This document shows, one piece after another, positions 1 through 12,350 of a DNA stretch of 64,000 nt. The DNA is taken from contig NC_087062.1 in NCBI RefSeq assembly GCF_963678635.1, positions 86,143,845-86,207,844 on the forward strand, written 5' to 3'. How positions within the stretch are numbered: the stretch's first letter is position 1; each line of letters starts with the position of its first letter. Source of the DNA: Symsagittifera roscoffensis (lineage: Eukaryota > Xenacoelomorpha > Acoela > Convolutidae). The position numbers were made by a program, and so were the translations under genes. Under the pieces are notes generated by a model. It saw only the letters and a list, made by a program, of their open reading frames with translations. It had not been told where the DNA came from and did not search any database.

Positions 1-423
1 AAGTCTCCTATCAATTATGCTTTTGGAACAATTGCAAATGAATATCTTTTTCAAAATGCCGCAAGGAGTAAGTACATTATATAGATTGAATTGATTATGA
101 ATGAAGGAGAATCATTTTGATCAATTTTAGGGTTCGTGTGAAGCTAGTTCGATGCTTTTGCTTTTTTAGACTTAAGTTTTTACTTAATTTACTGGTTTAA
201 GTTTCCTTTGTCCCCCTGTTGTTTTCTACGACTTAAACTTTTTTCATATTTTTAGTGAGTACAAACTGAATCACGTAATTTTGAAATTCAAGAGTAAAGA
301 ACTGCAATAGTGACGAACAAAAAATTAATCAATGTCTTAGGTGCAATCGAATTTTTATTTCATTTCTTTTTTGCGTCAGCTGGAAACAGTTCAAAATATG
401 TTTTTGATGAACTATTAGTTTTT
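1..423. other. unassigned AT-rich sequence
   Basis: I see no coding frame, repeat partner or RNA structure here. It lies just upstream of the first LTR-like repeat and may be host flank of the old retroelement. Confidence 0.4.
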
Positions 424-630
424 TGATGAACCATCTCTATAAAAAACTTAGAAGTAACCAGTCATGATCCATAACTAATACTTACAATAGTCTGTGAGGT
501 TGAAACTAATTATAGTCTCAGCCGGAACAGAATAAATTTAACTTAGCAAACAGTTGCTCTTTTCAAGAAAAGTTTTTGATATCTAATATCGCAAATACCA
601 ATATACACTATATATTTTGAGACTATGAGA
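424..630 (+). repeat. LTR-like direct repeat, first copy
   Basis: This segment matches 18,051-18,310 over most of its length, with shared strings such as TCATGATCCATAACTAA, AACAGAATAAATTTAACTTA and AACAGTTGCTCTT. Both copies are followed by the same GCGTGACGAACAGA string, which looks like a primer-binding site. The second copy carries about 70 extra bases at its end. I infer a diverged LTR of an old Ty3/gypsy-like element; the exact ends are uncertain because clean TG...CA termini are not visible. Confidence 0.55.
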
Positions 631-650
631 TAGCGTGACGAACAGATGGT
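631..650 (+). other. primer-binding-site-like sequence
   Basis: The string TAGCGTGACGAACAGATGG follows the LTR-like repeat and has its counterpart TGGCGTGACGAACAGACGG at 18,311. A tRNA-primed reverse transcription start is the natural reading. I did not identify the tRNA. Confidence 0.35.
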
Positions 651-1636
651 GCTGAATGCATACAAAAACAACAAGACAACTTAAATAAACCACCAACGTA
701 CAAAGAACGAACAAATCTTTTCATCAATACATGAAAAAAGCTCAGAGTTTACCGAATAAAAACATTCAAAGTAATAATAGCTCAGGAAAACCACTCCCAA
801 ATAACTATAATAATTACAAATCACAGTCCCCTTGTTCTAATAATTTTCGCGAAAGATAACCAGATCGACGAAATTCAAAAAAATATTCACAAAATTGCTA
901 TAGCAGATCAAATAGTCAAAATAATAATTTCAGAAGTTTTACTCTAGATCAAATTCTAATAGAAATAATTACTCAAACCATAACAGAAATCGCTCATATT
1001 CAAACCTTCGGAATAGAAACTATTCCCCTGACCGCTCAAGAAATTCTTCAAACAACCGCAATCGAAATTAATCAAATAATTGTAATAGAAACTACTATAA
1101 AATAGGTCACAAAACTATTCTAACAACAGAACGTATAACAATAAATACAATAAATAATCCCGTGATGATTCCAAAACTAGAAACAGCAACTATCAAAACA
1201 GAACAGGAAGTTATTCGCTGCCGCCGTATCGAAACAACTCACAATATTCAAACGAACAAAATCAAAACTACAGAAGTAGTACACCAAAACATCAACGACG
1301 AATAAATCAAGTACAATCTGCAAATCAAACAATCTCAGGTATTGACAATACAGAAACTTCAGAATTTCAACTAAACCATAAACACTGTGAAAGCACTGAT
1401 TGCAAAAGTGAAACAGAAAACACATTAGATGTTAACATGCTTAGAAAAGAACTTGAATACGAAACATCAATTGAATCGATTTTTTACCCGAAGGATTATC
1501 CCAACTCAGAACCTCAAGATTCAAGAAAGAATAAAAAAAACACAAAATACACTCTTCAAATAAAAAAAAAAAAAGGAATAAATTATACCAGGATACAACC
1601 AAAAAAGTATTCACAAGCAAAATTTCCTTTAAACTA
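651..1636 (+). pseudogene. gag-like relic with Asn/Arg/Ser/Tyr-rich tract
   Basis: Around 930-1,110 the plus strand translates into a run rich in Asn, Arg, Ser and Tyr (for example RNRSYSNLRNRNYSPDRSRN), interrupted by stops. Such basic low-complexity tracts occur in the nucleocapsid part of some gag proteins, and the position between an LTR-like repeat and a reverse transcriptase relic fits. Stops occur in every frame and no full protein survives. The stretch is very poor in G on this strand. The assignment rests on position and composition, not a diagnostic motif. Confidence 0.4.
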
Positions 1637-2982
1637 GTCTGTACGCAAGGCACAAGTTTAACAAACTATGGAAAAATTCAATTATCACTTATATCAACTA
1701 AAAAACGTAGAATAAAACTAACTTTACTAAAAGCTTTCAAACAAATTTTCCATATAACAGATATTAAACACAATATAATTGTAATACCTTTTATTACGAA
1801 GTATATCTCAACTATAACTTCTTAGGTAGCAAAATACAAATCAAGGACAAATTTACAAAACTCAATAATACATCTCTAACTTTTTTCAAAGATTAAATAA
1901 ACACCCAATTTTTTTCTAAATTTTACTCTATATATAATCAACAAAAAAGTTTTCAAAAATATTAACAGGACATGCATATGATTTTTCCTTCAACCAAGTT
2001 CACCCATATAACAACAAACAGAATACACAAAAGCTATATGTCTGACGTTGAATTCAAACAAACTCATGAATTACGCTGAATTCAAACAAACTATAAATTA
2101 CGCTGAAATCACAGACACAGATACAATAGCATTACATGTATATAATAACTCGCCATACAAAGTTACGCTACCTTGACTACTGTTAGGAGATTGCGAAACA
2201 AATGCAATATTTTTTCACCCTAAACAAGAAAAAGTATCCAGAATAAAAAATATCTTAAAACTATTAGACATTTGTCAATCAGCAATCATTAATAAAGAAC
2301 TATCTATTAAAAATTAAAACTGACTCGAAAAGAACCACAAATTATTTCACAAAACTCCTTATTTTAAACCAACATTTAAGACACAAATGAACAACCACAA
2401 CTGAAAATGTTTAATTTTCAACAAACAAGTCAAAAAAAAACTTGAACAATTAAAGACTCATTAATAAAATATTCCTTGGTTAATGCCACATCAAAACTTT
2501 ATGTTGAAATGATTCAATCACCTCCGATTAAACCAGACCTACTTTTCTGATACTTTTACAAGACAAGTTCTGATACTTTTACAAGACAAAGTAAACAGAC
2601 TTTTGAACATTGTGCAACAATACAAACGTATGTCAGCAGTAAACAAAGAACAACAACTCAAGGGAAACACATTTAAAAATCCAGTAATATTTCTCGCTAT
2701 AGGAGAATCAAATAAAATTGTATTAGACGACGGTATTTGAATTTTCTAATTAATGAACCAAAATGCAATTGGCCCATAGAACCAATACAAGTAATATTCA
2801 CAAAAACAAATGACACTATTTTACGACCGCATATATGAATAGTTCATATAACCAAATACCAATAGACAAACAGTAACATCGCTCGACACAATTTGTTAAT
2901 GTAAATCAACAGTAAGAATTTAGTAGGCTTTTTTACGGCATATCTATAGACCAGCTGCTTTTTTCTGCCTTATAAGTAGTTT
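1637..2982 (+). pseudogene. decayed protease/N-terminal RT region
   Basis: This lies between the gag-like tract and recognisable reverse transcriptase, so by order it should hold protease and the start of RT. Short protein-like runs remain but all frames carry many stops. I see no intact DTG/DSG protease motif. It contains small internal repeats (ATTCAAACAAACT near 2,050 and 2,080; TTCTGATACTTTTACAAGAC at about 2,545 and 2,568). Confidence 0.35.
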
Positions 2983-3318
2983 ATGGGTAAAAAATTTAAA
3001 CCATTAGTTCCAAGTAAAAACATCATTACACATTTACACGATGTTTTCATACATTTCAAACAAAACAATATATTCAAAGTGTTAGAAAAATACCACCAAA
3101 TCTTGGTAAAAGAAAAGATGGTAGCAGCACCAGACAAATCACAATTTTTTCTCACCCGTGTAAAATTAATTGGACATATTAGGGAACGCAACACAATAAC
3201 ACCCTTACTTTCTCGATTTATTCCAAAGTTAAAGCTCCAACCACCATCCAATGAAAAGAAAATCCAAGTTTTCCTTGAAATGCTGAAGTTTTCAAGTAAA
3301 TATGTTTTAAAAATGTAA
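2983..3318 (+). pseudogene. Ty3/gypsy-like reverse transcriptase fragment, copy A
   Basis: A 111-codon open stretch has the layout of the RT palm-to-thumb region: HLHDVFIHFKQNN sits where the YxDD box is expected (second Asp kept, first changed), followed by VLEKYHQILVKEKM and FFLTRVKLIGHI, the counterpart of the family's F-x-x-x-x-V-x-x-L-G-H segment, then a QPPSNEKKIQVFLEML run like the connection region. The catalytic box is degenerate and the frame is open only locally. The homologous but worse stretch is at 8,930-9,215. This is a dead fragment. Confidence 0.7.
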
Positions 3319-3860
3319 CCATATCTCCGACCATTCTACAACATTCTTCGACAACAAAATAATTTTGACTGGACTTCGGAACATCATAAACGCTTCGATG
3401 ATAGCATAAATGTTCTCACAGAACAAAGTTAAAATAAATTTAGAGACTCAAGGCAGCCATTATATGATATGTGCGATGCTTCCAATTTTGGAATTGGCAC
3501 TTTTACAATCACATCAAGGCACCAAAAAAATGAACCTCATATCAGCAATTGCAAGACTTTTTACACAAGAAGAACTCAGACTCTCCACACCTATGAGCGG
3601 TTGTACAGCCAACATATATACTTAAACAGATTAGGAATTCCTAATTCTTGGATCGAAATATCCATCAGTTTTATTCACGGATCATAAACTTATAAAACTT
3701 CTTTTTGCACAGAAATTTAATTCAAACTAAAAAGTTTACAGATTTTAACTAAATTTAATGAAACGTTCAAATCTTCATTTAGTGTGGACAGCAGGCAAAA
3801 ATCTTACCTTGCTTAACCAGAAACAATTAGTCGAAATAAACCACACAAACTACTTGCACG
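3319..3860 (+). pseudogene. RNase H-like fragment, copy A
   Basis: The plus strand encodes MCDASNFGIGTF (3,469), matching the first active-site strand of Ty3/gypsy RNase H (C-D-A-S-x-x-G-x-G), then a TDHK motif near 3,680 and a WTAGKNL segment near 3,785 corresponding to the family's HIPGKxN region. At least two frame changes and several stops separate them. Related segments occur at 8,475-8,650 and 9,218-9,760, so this region is present three times in the window. Confidence 0.7.
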
Positions 3861-4469
3861 AAAAAAAAACAACTGTAGAAAAACCACAAAATTAAAAAAT
3901 CTTTCTGGAAAAAGACAAAAAATCACCACGATTAGAATGCAATTACACAGATAAATACCTTAGAAAGTTTTACCCTCTATCTAGATTGTCAAAACAATCA
4001 CTATGAAGCAGATTTAGAAGGAAAGGCACATTCAAACCTATACCATATTCATCATGGTCAAAAATTAACACACAAATGAAAACGCATCAACAAAAACCAA
4101 AACGAACTCAAGCAATTCCTTTAATAGAAAAAGAAGACCAAACGGATATAAAAAGTTGTCAGGCCCTCCCAATTCAATTTCAAAACAGACAATCAATAAA
4201 GTACTTGATTTAGAAAAACCTTCAGATAATATACCACTATCAAAGAACGAAATTCAAAATCTTTTTCTCCCTAGCACAGAAAAATTAATAATTCAATTAC
4301 TACAGAAATAATAAAACCTTGACCGTGTTATACGACAATTCAAATCTTGGCTCATATACAAAACAAAAACCATTAAAACCGATATCACAATTTTGGGAAA
4401 AAAATCCTCACTCCGATTTTTCTAAAAATTTAACAATACTGCAATAAATGAAAACACTGACATCTTAGA
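3861..4469 (+). pseudogene. decayed RNase H-integrase linker, copy A
   Basis: No intact frame. The sequence is collinear with about 9,760-10,410, and its first part also with 8,650-8,910. Shared strings include TTGTCAAAACAATCACTATG and AACGAAATTCAAAATCTTTT. It lies between the RNase H and integrase relics. Confidence 0.5.
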
Positions 4470-5700
4470 TTACAGTTAACTAGAAAAGAAAGTACCCTGT
4501 ATACCATTAAGCCTAGCGTTAATTGCATTTCACATATCACATTCTTTGAATACAAAAGCACATTTGTATCAGAAAAGACAACTCAAATTTCACTCAAATT
4601 CTCTATCTTCCAAACGCACTAACTTGGATAGAATTATTTTGCAATGCCAGTATTACATGCCAGTATAGCAAAACTTTTCCAAAACATAAGCAAAGTGTAG
4701 AAAAACAGGACTTTAAAGGACAAATGTATACTTCAACCATAGAACCTCTATGATACAAAAGGACCTATATCCCCTGCTCAGAAAGAAATTCCTGCTAATA
4801 GTAGATGCATTTGAGCATTATGTAGCACTGAAGCCTGTACCCCATTGCAACGCTGATTATGCATACACAACGCTTTATGGACACTGGATAGCAAAGCCTG
4901 GACTATCTGAAATCCTTTTTACGATAATCGAACAGCATTCATAAAAAACGAGATAATTATCTTTTGTCATCTTGTTGATATCAAACAAAAACCCCGAATT
5001 TCTCAAGCCCCACGGACTTATGGCTTAGTAGAAGACATGAACCATTCCCTACAAAAATATCGTTGATGTATAATGGAAACGACCAAAAATACACCGAATA
5101 GACAAGGAATGTGAAACTTTTCCCATTACCATATAATTCTCAAACAACAATAACATTCAGACTAACACCATATGAAATTGTTCTTAACCAAAAACCACAC
5201 AAGCTTATGATGCTCATAGCAAATTCATCAAAAACGCACAAGGTTATAGTCAACCAAAAAAAAGACTTAATATGTTACAGCCTTCTACTTCACATTCATA
5301 ATGAAGAAAATATCACCATCCACAAAAATTAAAATTAGCCTCGGGAATCCACACAGAATGGTTTTTCAATTTTAAATAAAGATAAAAAACCCAGCGAAAT
5401 TTATCAAAAACTTGCAAAAAAATTAATAAAAAGACAAAACATTCATTCACAAATAAATACAAGCTTTACACCATCAACAAACCTAAAACGAGGAATATTT
5501 GTTTCAATTCGAAAAAGTACCATTCAAAAAGGAATCTCAAAAAAGTTATAATCTATTCTAAAACACTCACATCAAATTAAAGAAAAACATACAGAAGTCA
5601 AATTTAAAGTAATGGACTACAATAAAAAAGAACTGTACAGCATAGAAACAATCTTTTACCATACTATCAGAAAGAGTACGCGCTTTGTGAACTAACAAAA
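4470..5700 (+). pseudogene. integrase relic, copy A
   Basis: Fragments recall a retroelement integrase. The frame at 4,750-4,944 reads LLIVDAFEHYVALKPVPH, matching the first-Asp strand of the DDE core, then an HWIAKPGLSEIL segment leading to where the second Asp box should be; that box is destroyed. At 5,111-5,330 VKLFPLPYNSQ and RLTPYEIVLNQKP match the conserved C-terminal helix of the core. Stops and frame changes are frequent. The copy at 10,410-11,640 is collinear but lacks about 50 bp around 10,750. Confidence 0.7.
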
Positions 5701-6444
5701 TTATATTCCTTATACAGGACTATTAAATCAAAAACTTAATAATAAAAGATAAAAAATTATGATCAAAGTACATCAACAAACTTCAAGCATTTGCCGCAAT
5801 CACCCGAAATACTTCCGAACGAAGTATCAAAAAGAACTCCCAAGCAAATAGTTCAAAAACAAAGAAATAATCGCAAACAACTACAAGAAAGTCAGTACCC
5901 AAAAAAAAATAAAAATCACCACAACGCAAATCATCTCGACTTAGAAATCAACCAATAAAAAATGATAAAATTTATGTTCCGTAATCTAAAATATTAAAAA
6001 AAGAAGAATTCGAGTAATCTTCTGATTATTTAACAATATCAAAAAACACATGTATCCATTTTCTTTTCAGAACTAAACTAGTTCTAAACCGACCGATCAA
6101 ATCACTTGATATCAACTCAATTTTTATTTAAAAACCACTTTATTTTATCCGATAAATCTCCAACTTGAACTAGATCTATAAGTCTAACTCCAAGACCTCC
6201 AGGTCAAAAATAAACATTAACCTCATATTTGATAAGTTATTAAAAAACTCAACAACCCTCTTCTATCAATCAATACAAAAATCAACAATTTGTCTCGAAT
6301 TATACCACGGAAATCACCAAAAAATTATTTTATTAGCCTAAAGAGAAAGTTCAACCTGATCACTGAGCCTAAAGACACTCTTCCTCCCAAAAAACCCTCA
6401 ATCATCCCACAAATAAAAACATTCATCATAAAGTTCATACATAA
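5701..6444 (+). pseudogene. 3' part of old retroelement, copy A
   Basis: No coding frame of note. It is nearly collinear with 11,593-12,340, for example CATCAACAAACTTCAAGCAT at 5,769. High similarity to that copy ends at 6,444, where this copy gains about 460 bp. Confidence 0.55.
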
Positions 6445-6905
6445 ACACCCAGACTAACTTTCACCAAAAATTTTCCATTACCAACCTATCTGTCCGACTC
6501 TTCTCGATTTCAACTCCAAAAAAAATGAAAAACACTTCGACAAAGCCAATGCTTTTTTCAGACTCAGATAAACAAAACATAAAAAAATCATTTCAAACTT
6601 TCTTTCAATCTTTTCCACACGCTTTCAGCTTTGTTTTTTCTTCAAAAACAATTTTGTAGAATTCATAATCAATAATTTTCTAAACATTAGTGCCAACTGA
6701 TTTTTTTCTACTCCCTCGTCCAAACCTCTTTTTCTCTCTCCAAAACCCTTGATCACCTAATCAGGTACCATACTGAACAATTTTCTAAATGATACGAAGC
6801 TTACTAAACAGAATAGACTTTTGTATGCTTTTCCCATTTTTTTTCACCTTATTAGCTCCTCTAATTTTGAAAATTTATAATGTATAAAACAAACAAAAAT
6901 TGCTT
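6445..6905. other. segment present only in copy A
   Basis: Copy B passes directly from the equivalent of about 6,440 to the equivalent of about 6,915. This segment is visibly more T-rich than its surroundings, unlike the A-rich relic. It may be an insertion into copy A or a deletion from copy B. I see no target duplication or inverted ends. Confidence 0.5.
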
Positions 6906-8060
6906 TTGCAAAAACAAGAGTTTTAATGATCATTTTTGCTGAAGAGAATTATAAAGAACACAGACTTAAATAATACAAAAATATATACAACAAATTTCAA
7001 AATTGCGAACATAAACCCTAATAAGGATTCCCCACCAACCAATCCAACCCAAGAACCCCCCCAACAACACCTACATCCAATCAAACAAATCAACCGCAAT
7101 CATCTACTCGTAATTCATTTGTAGATAATCCCTACATCTTTGAAAAAAATCACTGATCGTTATCAGAACCCTTGATACCAGCCGTTCGTCAAGCACCACT
7201 GAGTGAACCACAAAATGAACCAACATTTAATACTTACCCCTCACGACAACAAGACCTTAACAGAACAAGACAATTAAGCCAAAACCTAAATCTAACAACT
7301 ACATTAGACAGACAAAAGATTCACACCCGACGCAATAGAAACCTAACAACACCAATAGTTCAATTTAATATCCCCTCATCAATCACCATCATCAACCACT
7401 CTAGATCTTTCTCATTGTACAAAACAAAGTCCCCCCCACGTTTCAATTCCCTTCCCAACAAATTACCCACATATTCCATCAGATTATTTCTGTTCAACAC
7501 CTACTTCTGAACAAATTCGTGAAAATCCCTTTAATACCCCCTCTCCATCACAAAGATTTTCATTTTGATGACCCAAACGTTACCTCAAGGCGAAACAAAT
7601 CTTGTAAGCGGTCCAAAAAAAAGTTTCTTCAGATACCTCTTTATCATTACCAGAAACAAAATCCCTTCTATCAACACCTTCAGTCACCGGTAAAACTACA
7701 TCAACTACATTTCCCACAAGTCAATTAGACGACAGATACCGTGAACTACAAGATACACATGAACATTTACGCTTAGATTGGCGCTCTTTTGTAGAACGCC
7801 TTCCATCAAGTTCTACACATCGATAGTAATCCATTTCACATTTGGCCACTAAACACTACAATATAGACACGATATTCACAAAGACGTTCAAGAACATGAC
7901 ATTCAAAACTTTCACAACAAAAATTAATTCTCCAATCCGGAATAACGTTAAAACTAAACATTTTAGTACATCATCCATCATCATTGTCACCAGCAGACAT
8001 AACCGCTCAATCTTTACCCCTTTCACATACCACAACAGAACTTATACATAAATATCAAAG
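6906..8060 (+). pseudogene. gag-like relic, first copy (112-codon open stretch at 7,172-7,510)
   Basis: An open stretch starting LIPAVRQAPLSEPQNEPTFN is rich in Gln, Asn, Thr and Pro and is followed by frame-broken sequence. It has a same-length partner at 12,592-12,930. Upstream the same frame reads NPYIFEKNH and then hits TGA at 7,154; the identical TGA is present in the other copy. Position and composition suggest the N-terminal gag region of a second retroelement unit. No start ATG is visible in frame and I recognise no conserved capsid motif. Confidence 0.5.
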
Positions 8061-8470
8061 ATAAAAAAGACAAAAAAGAGTAGGTTAAATACAATTTTAT
8101 AATCCTTTTTCAGGACTATCGCAAACATTAATTTTTAATAAGTTTACCACTTAAAATTGATTCTTATTTAGTATACATTGAACTCATAAATCACCAAAAC
8201 CCTTTCCAGCGAAGCGGACCACAAGATCTCCTTGTTACACTTTTTGACTGTGAAGATCACCAACAGAAAACAATTAAATACGCAATTAATCAGGTCGCAT
8301 AAAATGAATCTGAATGAGAAGATATCGAATCACCAACTGACTGTAGTCGCTACACTTTAATTCAAAGCCCGAGCCACAACTATAAAAGCTTGAAAAATCT
8401 CCGACAAGAAAGTATATTGTTCACAAGCTTCAAATGGAAACAAGAATAGACTCGATCATGAAGCTTCAAA
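8061..8470 (+). repeat. non-coding spacer of repeat unit, first copy
   Basis: Collinear with 13,470-13,810: shared strings AACATTAATTTTTAATAAGT, ACCACAAGATCTCCTTGTTA and AAAGCCCGAGCCACAACT. No frame is open. Just after this segment the two copies diverge, which helps place the edge of the duplicated block. Confidence 0.6.
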
Positions 8471-8925
8471 ATATCCAACAGTTTTATTCACGGATCATAA
8501 ACTTATAAAATTTATTTTTACACAGAAATTTAGTTCAAACCCTAGAGTTTATAGATTTTAACTAAACTTATTTAAGCTTTCAAATCTATATTTAGTGTGG
8601 ACAGCAGGCATAAACCTGGCTTTACCAGAAACACTTAGTTGAAATACACCACCCAAATTACTTACACAAAAAACAACTGTAAAAATACCACAAAATTGAA
8701 AATTCTTACTAGCAAAAGTCAAAAAACCATCACGATTAGAATACAATTACGCAGTCAAAATTAACTCCGATACAAAACAGATAAATACCTTAGCAAATTC
8801 GACGCTCCATCTAGAATGTCAAAACAATCACTATGAAGTAGATTTAGAAGGTAAAGACACATTCAAACCTACACCATAGTCATCATGGTCAGAAACTAAC
8901 ACACAACTGACACACATCAAAAAAG
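8471..8925 (+). pseudogene. extra RNase H/linker fragment
   Basis: This block repeats 3,660-4,080 and 9,575-10,010, including the CACGGATCATAAACTTATAA string that encodes the TDHK segment and the AATCACTATGAAG string. It sits out of order, upstream of an RT fragment, so the old element was rearranged. Stops occur in all frames. Confidence 0.65.
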
Positions 8926-9590
8926 TTTTATTACAATAATTCCAAGTAAAAACAAAATTACATATTTCCACAATGTATTCATTCAATTTCAAACAAAACA
9001 AGATACTAAAAGTGTTAGAAAAATACCACCAAATCTTGTTAAAAGAAAACGTGGAGGCAGCCTCAGATAAATCACAACTTTTCCTGACTCGTGTAAAGTT
9101 ATTTGGACATACTAGGTAAGGCAACACAATAACACCTTTAATTTCTCGAATTATTACAAAACTAAAGCTCCAACCACCATCCAATGCAAAGAAAATTCAA
9201 GATGTCTGAAAAAATGTTTGAAAAATGTAACCATATCTCAGACCGTTCTACAACATTCTCGACAACAAAATTATTTTGAATTGACTTTAGAACATCAGAA
9301 ACGCTTCGATGAAAGAAAAACCCTTCTCACAGAACAAATTTCAAATACATTTGAAGACTTAAGCCAGCCATTCTATGCTATGTGCGACGCTTCCAATTTT
9401 GATTTGGCGCAGCACTTTTACAATCACATCAGGGCACCAATAAAATGAACCTCATATCAGCAAATGCAAAAATTTTCACACAAGAAGAACTCAGACTCTC
9501 CGCAAGTATGACAGAAGGTAGAGCTATCATATATACTTAAGCAGAAGATGAATTTTCAATTCTTGGATCAAGATATCAACCAGTTTTATT
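8926..9590 (+). pseudogene. RT and RNase H relic, copy B
   Basis: Homologous to 3,000-3,690 with a shift of about 5.9 kb. The 76-codon stretch at 9,218-9,448 reads FELTLEHQKRFDERKTLLTE then AMCDASNFDLAQHF, covering the end of the RT connection and the first RNase H strand; the conserved G-x-G after CDAS is lost. The preceding RT part has an in-frame stop in the segment equivalent to the LGH motif. Confidence 0.7.
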
Positions 9591-10410
9591 CACGGATCAT
9601 AAACCTATAAAAAAAAAATTTACACAGAAATTTATTTCAAATCATAGAGTATATAGATTTTAACTAAATGTGTTGAAGCTTTCAAATCTACTTGTAGTTT
9701 GGACAGCAGGCAAAAATCTTACCTTGCTTTACCAGAAAAACTTAGTCAAAATAAACCACCCAAAGTACTTGAACAAAAAACAACTGTAAAAATACCACAA
9801 ATTTAAAAATTCTTTCTTGCAAATGACGAAAAATCACCACGATTAGAATACAATTACGCAGTCAAAATTAACTCCGATAAGAAACAGATAAATACCTTTG
9901 AAAGTTTTTACGCTCTATCTATATTGTCAAAACAATCACTATGAAGTAGATTTGGGAGGTAAAGACACGTTCAAATCTATACCATTTTCATCATAGTAAA
10001 AACTAACACACAACTGAAAACACATCCACAAAAACCACAACGAAATAATGCAATTCCTTTAATAAAAAAAAGACCAAACGGTTATAAAAATTGTCAGGCC
10101 CTCCCAATTCAATTCGAAAACATACAATCAAAAAAGTACTTGATTTACAAAACCCTTCAGATAATATACCACTATCAAAGAACGAAATTCAAAATCTTTT
10201 TCTCCCTAGCACAGAAAAATTGATAATTCAGTTACTAAAGAAATAATAAAACCTTGAACGTGTTATAAGACAATTCAAATCTTGGCTCAAATACAAAACA
10301 AAAACCATTAAAAAAGGGTATCACAATTTTAGGAAAAAAATCCTCACTCCGATTTTTCCAAAAATTTAACAATACTGCAATAAATGAAAACACTGACATC
10401 TTAGATTACA
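9591..10410 (+). pseudogene. decayed RNase H/linker, copy B
   Basis: Collinear with 3,690-4,460 and carrying similar stop-ridden sequence. The WTAGKNL-like segment is near 9,700. No intact frame. Confidence 0.55.
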
Positions 10411-11640
10411 GTTAACTAGAAAAGAAAGTACCCTGTATACCATTAAGCCTAGCGTTAATTGCATTTCACATATCACATTCTTTGAATACAAAAGCTCATT
10501 TGTACAGAAAAGAGAACTCTAAATTCACTCAAATTCTCTATCTTCCAAACGCACTAACTTGGATACAAATACTTTGCAAGGACAGTATTACATGCCAGTT
10601 TAGCAAAACCTTTCCAAAACATAAGCAAAGAGTAGAAAAACAGGACTTTAAAGGACAAAAGTATACTTCAACCATAGAATCTTGTTTGATACAAAAGGAC
10701 CTATATCCCCTGATCAGAAGGAAATTCGGTTGTAATGCTAATAGTAGATGCATTTAAACATAAAAACGCTTTATGAACACTGAATAGCAAAGTTTGGATT
10801 ATCTGAAATCCTTATTACGATAATCGAACACCATTCATAAACAGCAAAATAATTATCTTATGTCATCTTTATGATATCAAACAAAAACCCCGAATTTCTC
10901 ATGCCCCATGGCCTAATGGTTTAGTAGAAGACATGAACCGCTCCCTACAAAAGTATCGTTGATGTATACTGGAAACGACCAAAAATACACCGAATGGTCA
11001 AGGAATGTAAAACTATTCCTACTACCATATAATTCTCAAACCACAACAACATTCAGATTATCACCATCTGAAATGGTTTTTAACCAAAAACCGCGGAAGC
11101 CTATGATGGTCATAGCAAAATCATCAAATACGCACAAGGTTATTGTCTACCAAAAAAAGACTCAATTTGTTACAGCCTACTACTTCACATTCATAATGAA
11201 GAACATATCACCATCCACAAAAATTAAAATTAGCCTCTGGAATCCACACAGAATGGTTTTTCAATTTTAAATAAAGATAAAAAACCCAACGAAACTTATC
11301 AAAAATTTGCAAAAAAAATTGATACAAAGACAAAATATTCATTCACAAATAAATACAAGCTTTACACCATCAACAAACCTAAAACGAGGAATATTTGTTT
11401 CAATTCGAAAAAAAACCATTCAAAAAGGAATCTCAAAAAAGTTACAACCTATTCTAAAAGATTCACATCAAATTAAAGAAAAACCTACAGAAGTCAAATT
11501 TAAAGCAAAGGACAACAATAAAAAAAAACTGTACAGCATAGAAACAATCTTTTACCATACTATCAGAAAGAGTACGCTCTTTGTGAACTAACACAATTAT
11601 ATTCCTTATACAGGACTATTAAATCAAAAACTTAATAATA
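10411..11640 (+). pseudogene. integrase relic, copy B
   Basis: The frame at 10,482-10,757 keeps the integrase N-terminal region (FTQILYLPNALTWIQILC, then DSITCQFSKTFPKHKQ), where the spacing recalls a degenerate C-x-x-C zinc-binding end. About 50 bp covering the first catalytic Asp strand are missing compared with copy A. The frame at 10,959-11,270 keeps VKLFLLPYNSQTTTTFRLSP and EMVFNQKPRKPM from the end of the core, and 11,307-11,591 the C-terminal region (GISKKLQPILKDSHQI). The stop after QF at 11,268 is shared with copy A. Confidence 0.7.
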
Positions 11641-12350
11641 AAAGATAAAAAATTATGATCAAAGTACATCAACAAACTTCAAGCATTTGCCGCAATCACC
11701 CGAAATACTTCCGAACGAAGTATCAAAAAGAACTCCCAAGCAAATAGTTCAAAAACAAAGAATTAATCGCAAACAACTACAAGAAAAGTCAGTACCCAAA
11801 ATAAAATAAAAATCACCACAACGCAAATCATGTCGACTTAGAAATCAACCAATAAAAGATGATAAAATTTATGTTCCGTAATCTAAAATATTAAAAAAAG
11901 AAGAATTCGAGTAATCTTCTGATTATTTAACAATATCAAAAAACACATGTATCCATTTTCTTTTCAGAACTAAACTAGTTCTAAACCGACCGATCAAATC
12001 ACTTGATATCAACTCAATTTTTATTTAAAAACCACTTTATTATTATCCGATAAATCTCCAACTTGAACTAGATCTATAAGTCTAACTCCAAGACCTCCAG
12101 GTCAAAAATAAACATTAACCTCATATTTGATAAGTTATTAAAAAACTCAACAACCCTCTTCTATCAATCAATACAAAAATCAACAATTTGTCTCGAATTA
12201 TACCACGGAAATCACCAAAAAATTATTTTATTAGCCTAAAGAGAAAACTCAACCTGATCACTGAGCCTAAAGACACTCTTACTCCCAAAAAACCTTCAAT
12301 CATCCCACAAATGAAAACATGAATCATAAGTTTCATACAAAAGTTCTAAG
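11641..12350 (+). pseudogene. 3' part of old retroelement, copy B
   Basis: Nearly collinear with 5,701-6,444, differing by scattered substitutions and small indels. No coding frame. It passes straight into the second gag-like copy without the 460-bp segment seen in copy A. Confidence 0.55.
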